This document shows, in pieces, positions 5,775-8,928 of a stretch of DNA of 8,928 nucleotides. The DNA is from an uncultured Collinsella sp. Lineage in GTDB: Bacteria > Actinomycetota > Coriobacteriia > Coriobacteriales > Coriobacteriaceae. The notes beneath the pieces are model-generated. The model did not search any database. It was given only the letters and a program-made list of their open reading frames with translations, and was not told where the DNA came from. Both the position numbers and the translations under genes were made by a program. Position 1 is the first letter of the stretch. Each line of letters opens with the position of its first letter. The stretch is taken from the NCBI GenBank assembly GCA_902388545.1, contig CABMPS010000075.1, positions 1 through 8,928 of the forward strand, given 5' to 3'.

Positions 5775-5815
5775 TCTCCGCAGGTAAAAGATGGAAATAA
5801 TTACTTCAACTTTTT

Positions 5816-5833
5816 TCGAGCGACAATCGAGCG
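5816..5833. repeat. Pair of TCGAGCG direct repeats, 11 bp apart
   Basis: TCGAGCG occurs at 5816-5822 and again at 5827-5833, exactly one helical turn apart, directly after a run of six T (5811-5816). It lies mid-way between the divergent operons. The motif is GC-rich and could recur by chance in this genome. Confidence 0.3.
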
Positions 5834-5935
5834 GTCGGCGACGGCGGGGCGATATTTGTCAAAAGCATCGTCTGCCGAGGAAATCCAGCCGCTCGCCGAA
5901 TTGCGCAAACGTAAAAATCGCCAATTATGGAGACG

Positions 5936-5957
5936 GTTTCGAACACGTCGACGAAAC
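5936..5957. promoter_or_regulatory. Candidate operator dyad upstream of the lactate dehydrogenase operon
   Basis: GTTTCG (5936-5941) and CGAAAC (5952-5957) are perfect 6-bp inverted repeats with a 10-bp centre, total 22 bp, ending 53 bp before the GTG start at 6011. It lies just downstream of the weak promoter candidate at 5901-5928, the usual place for a repressor site. GntR-family lactate regulators (LldR/LctR type) bind short dyads near such operons, but the sequence does not identify the regulator. Confidence 0.4.
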
Positions 5958-6010
5958 GATGCGGTAACATCTCCCTGCAAACACTGTAGTTAGATAAAGG
6001 GGGAGTTCGC

Positions 6011-7612
6011 GTGTCTGCAACCATCAAACCCTTCACCGACGAGTTCGAAGAGTATGGCCGCGACGAATCTCGCGCATCGGGCGAAGCATCGAGCATCTCG
6101 TTTCCGACAACGGAAGACGAGGTCCGTGCCATTTTGGAAACGCTCCATGCCGAGCGTGTCCCGGTAACGGTTCAGGGCGCCCGAACCGGCCTTGCCGCCG
6201 GTGCCGTGCCCCACGGTGGGCATATCCTCAATACTTCCCGTATGAATCGCTACTTGGGCCTTCGCCGCGATGAACAAGGCCAATTTCTGCTGCGCGTGGA
6301 GCCGGGCGTTGTGCTCTCGGAGCTGCGTAAGCAGCTGAGCAAGAAGGTACTGCCGACCGCTGGTTGGGACCAGGCATCGCTTGAGGCCTACGAGGAGTTC
6401 CAAGAGTCCCCCGAGCAGTTCTTTCCCACCGATCCCACCGAGGCATCTGCCTGTCTGGGCGGCATGGCGGCATGCAACGCCTCAGGCGCCCGCAGCTACG
6501 CTTACGGTCCCATGCGCCCGCATATCACGGGACTCCACGTCGCGCTGGCTGATGGCGATTTGCTTGAGCTTCAGCGCGGCGAGGCTTTTGCCCAGGACCG
6601 CCACCTGTCGCTCGTGACGGCAGCGGGCCGTACGCTCGAGCTCGATCTTCCCGGCTATACCATGCCCGAGACAAAAAATGCCTCAGGCTATTTCGTTGCG
6701 GACGATATGGACGCCATCGACCTCTTTATCGGCGCGTGCGGCACGCTCGGCGTCATTACCGAGCTCGAGATCGCCCTGCAGGCGGCACCTTCGGTCGTAT
6801 GGGGTGTGAGTTGCTTTTTCGATAGCGAGGACAAGGCGGTGTCCTTTACCGATTCCGTGCGCCCTGTCCTGTCCCATGCGGCTGCCATCGAGTACTTCGA
6901 TGCTGGCGCCCTGGATATTCTACGTCGCCAGCGCGAGCAGTCGACGGCGTTTGCCTCGCTGCCGGCGCTCGACGACGAGGCAAAGGTCTGTGTCTACGTG
7001 GAGCTCGACTGCGACGACGAGGCGCAGGCGACCGAGGAGCTGTACCACCTGGGATGGGTGCTGGAGCTTGCGGGCGGCCGCGACGATGCGACATGGGTCG
7101 CCCGCACCGAAGTCGATCGCGAGTGCCAGCGGTTCTTCCGCCACGCGGTGCCTGAGAGCGTCAACATGCTTATCGACGAGCGCCGCCGCACGGATCCCAC
7201 TATCACCAAGTTGGGCTCGGACATGTCGGTGCCCAATGCATGCCTTGCCGATGTCATGGCCCTCTATCGCCGCACGCTGGCCGAAAGCGGGCTTGAGTCT
7301 GCTGCCTGGGGACACATCGGGAACAACCATCTGCATGTGAACATCCTGCCGCGCGATGCGCAAGACTACCGTCGTGGTGGAGAACTCTTTGCCCAGTGGG
7401 CTTCCGAGGTCACGGCCATGGGCGGTGCCGTTTCTGCCGAACACGGCGTCGGCAAGATCAAGGCGGGCTTCTTGGAGACGATGTACGGCCACGAGGCCAT
7501 GGTCGAGTCGGCGCGTCTCAAACTCCAGCTCGATCCTGCCGGCCAGCTGGGTCGCGGCAACCTGTTTACGGAGAAGCTCTTGGATGAACTCGTTCAGAAA
7601 GGGGGCGCGTGA
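6011..7612 (+). CDS. FAD-dependent 2-hydroxyacid (probably D-lactate) dehydrogenase, LctD/GlcD-like
   Basis: A 533-residue cytosolic flavoprotein starting at GTG 6011, with GGGGGAG 6 nt upstream. The N-terminal PCMH-type FAD-binding domain shows VTVQGARTGLAAGAVP (52-67), RVEPGVVLSEL (95-105), FFPTDPTEASACLGGMAACN (137-156) and GACGTLGVITELEI (241-254). The C-terminal FAD-oxidase domain shows KLGSDMSVP (400-408, like the TDMAVP substrate-site motif), GHIGNNHLHVN (434-444) and EHGVGKIK (477-484). It is longer than typical glycolate/D-lactate dehydrogenases of ~460-480 residues; part of the excess is an acidic stretch at ~119-136 just before the FAD loop. Its stop overlaps the alternative GTG start of the ETF beta gene and lies 2 nt before the preferred ATG. 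With EtfB and ferredoxin-fused EtfA it should form a lactate dehydrogenase-ETF complex oxidising lactate to pyruvate with NAD+ while consuming reduced ferredoxin, as shown for A. woodii LctBCD. Family assignment is firm; lactate as substrate and the D isomer are inferred. Confidence 0.9.
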   Translation: MSATIKPFTDEFEEYGRDESRASGEASSISFPTTEDEVRAILETLHAERVPVTVQGARTGLAAGAVPHGGHILNTSRMNRYLGLRRDEQGQFLLRVEPGVVLSELRKQLSKKVLPTAGWDQASLEAYEEFQESPEQFFPTDPTEASACLGGMAACNASGARSYAYGPMRPHITGLHVALADGDLLELQRGEAFAQDRHLSLVTAAGRTLELDLPGYTMPETKNASGYFVADDMDAIDLFIGACGTLGVITELEIALQAAPSVVWGVSCFFDSEDKAVSFTDSVRPVLSHAAAIEYFDAGALDILRRQREQSTAFASLPALDDEAKVCVYVELDCDDEAQATEELYHLGWVLELAGGRDDATWVARTEVDRECQRFFRHAVPESVNMLIDERRRTDPTITKLGSDMSVPNACLADVMALYRRTLAESGLESAAWGHIGNNHLHVNILPRDAQDYRRGGELFAQWASEVTAMGGAVSAEHGVGKIKAGFLETMYGHEAMVESARLKLQLDPAGQLGRGNLFTEKLLDELVQKGGA

Positions 7613-7614
7613 AG

Positions 7615-8430
7615 ATGAGTGATTTCCATATGGTGGTGTGCGTCAAGGCGGTGCCCGGAAGCACCGAGGTCAAGATGGACCCCAAGACCAATACTATCGT
7701 GCGTGATGGCAAGCAGGCGGTCATTAATCCCTTCGATGCAAGTGCCCTCGAATGTGCGCTAGCGCTGAAGGACGACTTTATCGGCTTTGGCATGGACGTG
7801 CGTGTGACGGTGGTGTCGATGGGCATCCCCGCGACCGAATCGCTGCTGCGCGACTGCATCGCCCGCGGTGCCGACGACGCGCTGCTGCTGACCGACCGAG
7901 CCTTTGCGGGCGCCGATACCCTAGCCACCACCTATGCCCTCAAATGCGGCATCGAGGCACTCGATGAGGATTTTGACCTGCTCATCTGCGGCAAGATGGC
8001 AGTGGACGGCGATACGGCCCAGATCGGCCCCGAGCTGGCCGGCGCCTTTGGGGTCCCCTGCGTGACCGACGTGAGCTGTGTGCAGAGCGCGGGATTTACG
8101 ACGTGTGGCTCGCTGGCGCTCGTTCACGGCTGCGATGCCGGCGAGGAGACGGTGTACCTGGAGATGCCGTGTGCGATGACGACTGCCAAGGAGATTGGCC
8201 AGCTGCGCATGCCGAGTATTGCCGGTATTCGCGCGGCCGAGGATGCAGACGTGCGCGTGGCCAGCGCTGCCGACGTAAACGCCGACCCCTCGCGTTGCGG
8301 CCTTGCCGGATCACCGACGCAGGTCGTGCGCTCGTTTGTGCCCGACCGTGACCAAACGTGCGAGGCCGTCGAGGGAACGGCGTCCGGGCAGGCGGTAAAA
8401 CTTGCCAAGATTATTGAGGGGATGGCATAG
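7615..8430 (+). CDS. etfB: Electron transfer flavoprotein beta subunit (bifurcating type)
   Basis: A 271-residue EtfB. It begins MSDFHMVVCVKAVPG, matching the usual MKIVVCVKQVP start of the family, has INPFDASALECALALK (37-52), and the nucleotide-binding signature GKMAVDGDTAQIGPELAG (126-143) that holds the second, bifurcating FAD in flavin-based bifurcating ETFs. The SPTQVVRSF segment near 233-241 and the closing AVKLAKIIEGM helix are also typical. ATG 7615 is preferred over GTG 7609 because the AAAGGGGG ribosome binding site (7598-7605) is 9 nt from the ATG but only 3 nt from the GTG; GTG would add two residues. The gene sits 2 nt after the dehydrogenase and directly abuts EtfA (TAG then ATG), so the three are one translationally linked operon. 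It should accept electrons from the dehydrogenase flavin and exchange them with NAD(H). Whether it truly bifurcates is inferred from the partner genes. Confidence 0.93.
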   Translation: MSDFHMVVCVKAVPGSTEVKMDPKTNTIVRDGKQAVINPFDASALECALALKDDFIGFGMDVRVTVVSMGIPATESLLRDCIARGADDALLLTDRAFAGADTLATTYALKCGIEALDEDFDLLICGKMAVDGDTAQIGPELAGAFGVPCVTDVSCVQSAGFTTCGSLALVHGCDAGEETVYLEMPCAMTTAKEIGQLRMPSIAGIRAAEDADVRVASAADVNADPSRCGLAGSPTQVVRSFVPDRDQTCEAVEGTASGQAVKLAKIIEGMA

Positions 8431-8928
8431 ATGAGCGGGCTGATTATCGATAGCGAAGCCTGTATCGGCTGCGGTCGCTGCGTTCGCGCCTGCGCCTCGG
8501 GCGGCATTGTGGTGGAGGGCGAGCGCCCCAATCGCTGTGCCCGCGTAACCGACGGCTGTATCCTGTGCGGCGGGTGCGTCGACGCCTGCCCCGTCAACGC
8601 CATCTCGATCGAGCGCGACGAGGCCGCCGGCGCGGTAGACCTTGACGCATATCGAGACATTTGGGTCTTCGTGCAAACTGACAAGCACGATGCCGTGGCA
8701 TCCGTGGCCTTCGAGCTCATGGGCAAGGGACGCGAGCTTGCTGATGCCCGCGGCTGTCGCCTGGTGGCACTGGTCGGCATGAGCCCCGAGGGCTCGCTCG
8801 AGGACCTCGAACACCTGGTTTGTGCCGGCGCGGACGAAGTTCTGGTCTGTCGTGACGAGCGCCTGCGTCAGAACGACGCGGAGGTCTATGCTCGCCTGAT
8901 CTACGATTTGGTGGCCGAGCGCAAGCCC
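8431..8928 (+). CDS. etfA: Electron transfer flavoprotein alpha subunit with N-terminal ferredoxin domain, 3' end beyond window
   Basis: ATG 8431 follows the EtfB stop with no gap; GAGGGG (8416-8421) is the likely ribosome binding site. The 166 codons present stay open to the edge. Residues 1-62 form a 2[4Fe-4S] ferredoxin domain: C11xxC14xxC17xxxC21 and C43xxC46xxC49xxxC53P. The usual proline after the fourth Cys is present in the second motif only (Ala in the first). From about residue 76 the EtfA alpha/beta N-terminal domain begins (DIWVFVQTDKHDAVASVAFELMGKG, listed here in part as DIWVFVQ at 76-82). The C-terminal FAD domain lies outside. This ferredoxin-EtfA fusion is known from the A. 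woodii LctC subunit and related bifurcating ETFs, where the clusters connect reduced ferredoxin to the bifurcating flavin. It is the best evidence that the operon couples to ferredoxin rather than to a membrane ETF:quinone oxidoreductase. Confidence 0.93.
   Translation, partial: MSGLIIDSEACIGCGRCVRACASGGIVVEGERPNRCARVTDGCILCGGCVDACPVNAISIERDEAAGAVDLDAYRDIWVFVQTDKHDAVASVAFELMGKGRELADARGCRLVALVGMSPEGSLEDLEHLVCAGADEVLVCRDERLRQNDAEVYARLIYDLVAERKP

Larger units (their letters stand above)
5665..6010. promoter_or_regulatory. Divergent intergenic control region
   Basis: This 346-bp region lies between two operons transcribed away from each other, so both promoters should be here. A perfect TTGACA -35 hexamer is at 5769-5774 (plus strand) but has no convincing -10 at 16-19 bp. 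A weak pair is TTGCGC (5901-5906) with AATTAT (5923-5928), 16-bp spacing, for the plus-strand operon. TTGCGCAA (5901-5908) is itself an 8-bp palindrome. AAGGGGGAG (5998-6004 core) is the ribosome binding site for the GTG start at 6011. Several repeats are listed separately. The frames that stay open here look non-coding: they lack ribosome binding sites and recognisable products. Confidence 0.55.

Noticed and set aside
5811..5816. Run of six T as a possible intrinsic terminator
   Set aside because: No GC-rich stem precedes it, and it lies between divergent operons where no terminator is needed.
5757..5993. 78-codon plus-strand frame in the divergent intergenic region
   Set aside because: No ribosome binding site, low-complexity arginine-rich product, and it would cover the control repeats; taken as non-coding.
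7609..7614. GTG 7609 as EtfB start, overlapping the dehydrogenase stop
   Set aside because: Only 3 nt from the ribosome binding site; ATG 7615 has suitable 9-nt spacing. The difference is two residues.

Overview
The window looks like a chromosomal stretch of a high-GC, anaerobic, Gram-positive bacterium, most likely a gut actinobacterium of the class Coriobacteriia (Collinsella or a close relative). This is inferred from the high-GC coding style, strong AGGAGG-type ribosome binding sites, mixed ATG/GTG starts, a lactate-dehydrogenase/ETF gene set typical of anaerobes, and the general look of the secreted proteins. It is a recognition-based guess, not the result of a search.

Layout. (1) Positions 1-1535, minus strand: a large protein with a TerB_N domain and a following helical region, cut by the left edge. 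(2) 1623-2339, minus: a DUF554 (YqgA-like) membrane protein. (3) 2458-5664, minus: a compact five-gene operon with no established name. In transcription order it encodes a 98-residue cytosolic protein, a 169-residue single-pass membrane protein, a 199-residue secreted protein, a ~93-103-residue secreted protein ending like a cell-wall sorting signal, and a 476-residue secreted cysteine-containing protein. Junctions are tight (4-nt overlap, ~90 nt, 17-nt overlap, 18 nt). (4) 5665-6010: a 346-bp divergent control region with several direct and inverted repeats. (5) 6011-8928, plus: an FAD-dependent 2-hydroxyacid (probably D-lactate) dehydrogenase, then EtfB, then EtfA with an N-terminal 2[4Fe-4S] ferredoxin domain, cut by the right edge.

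How the genes work together. The plus-strand operon matches the composition of the electron-bifurcating (confurcating) lactate dehydrogenase complex known from Acetobacterium woodii (LctBCD). There, lactate oxidation by NAD+ is driven by simultaneous oxidation of reduced ferredoxin. The gene order here is dehydrogenase-EtfB-EtfA. The minus-strand operon appears to build an extracytoplasmic or surface assembly: one membrane-anchored component, two secreted beta-rich proteins that seem to share a module, and a small protein with a hydrophobic, basic C-terminal tail preceded by LAQTDD, resembling a degenerate LAxTG sorting signal. This cassette is the best candidate here for an undescribed system. 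Its function cannot be read from the sequence. No tRNA, rRNA, CRISPR array, insertion sequence or convincing intrinsic terminator was seen.
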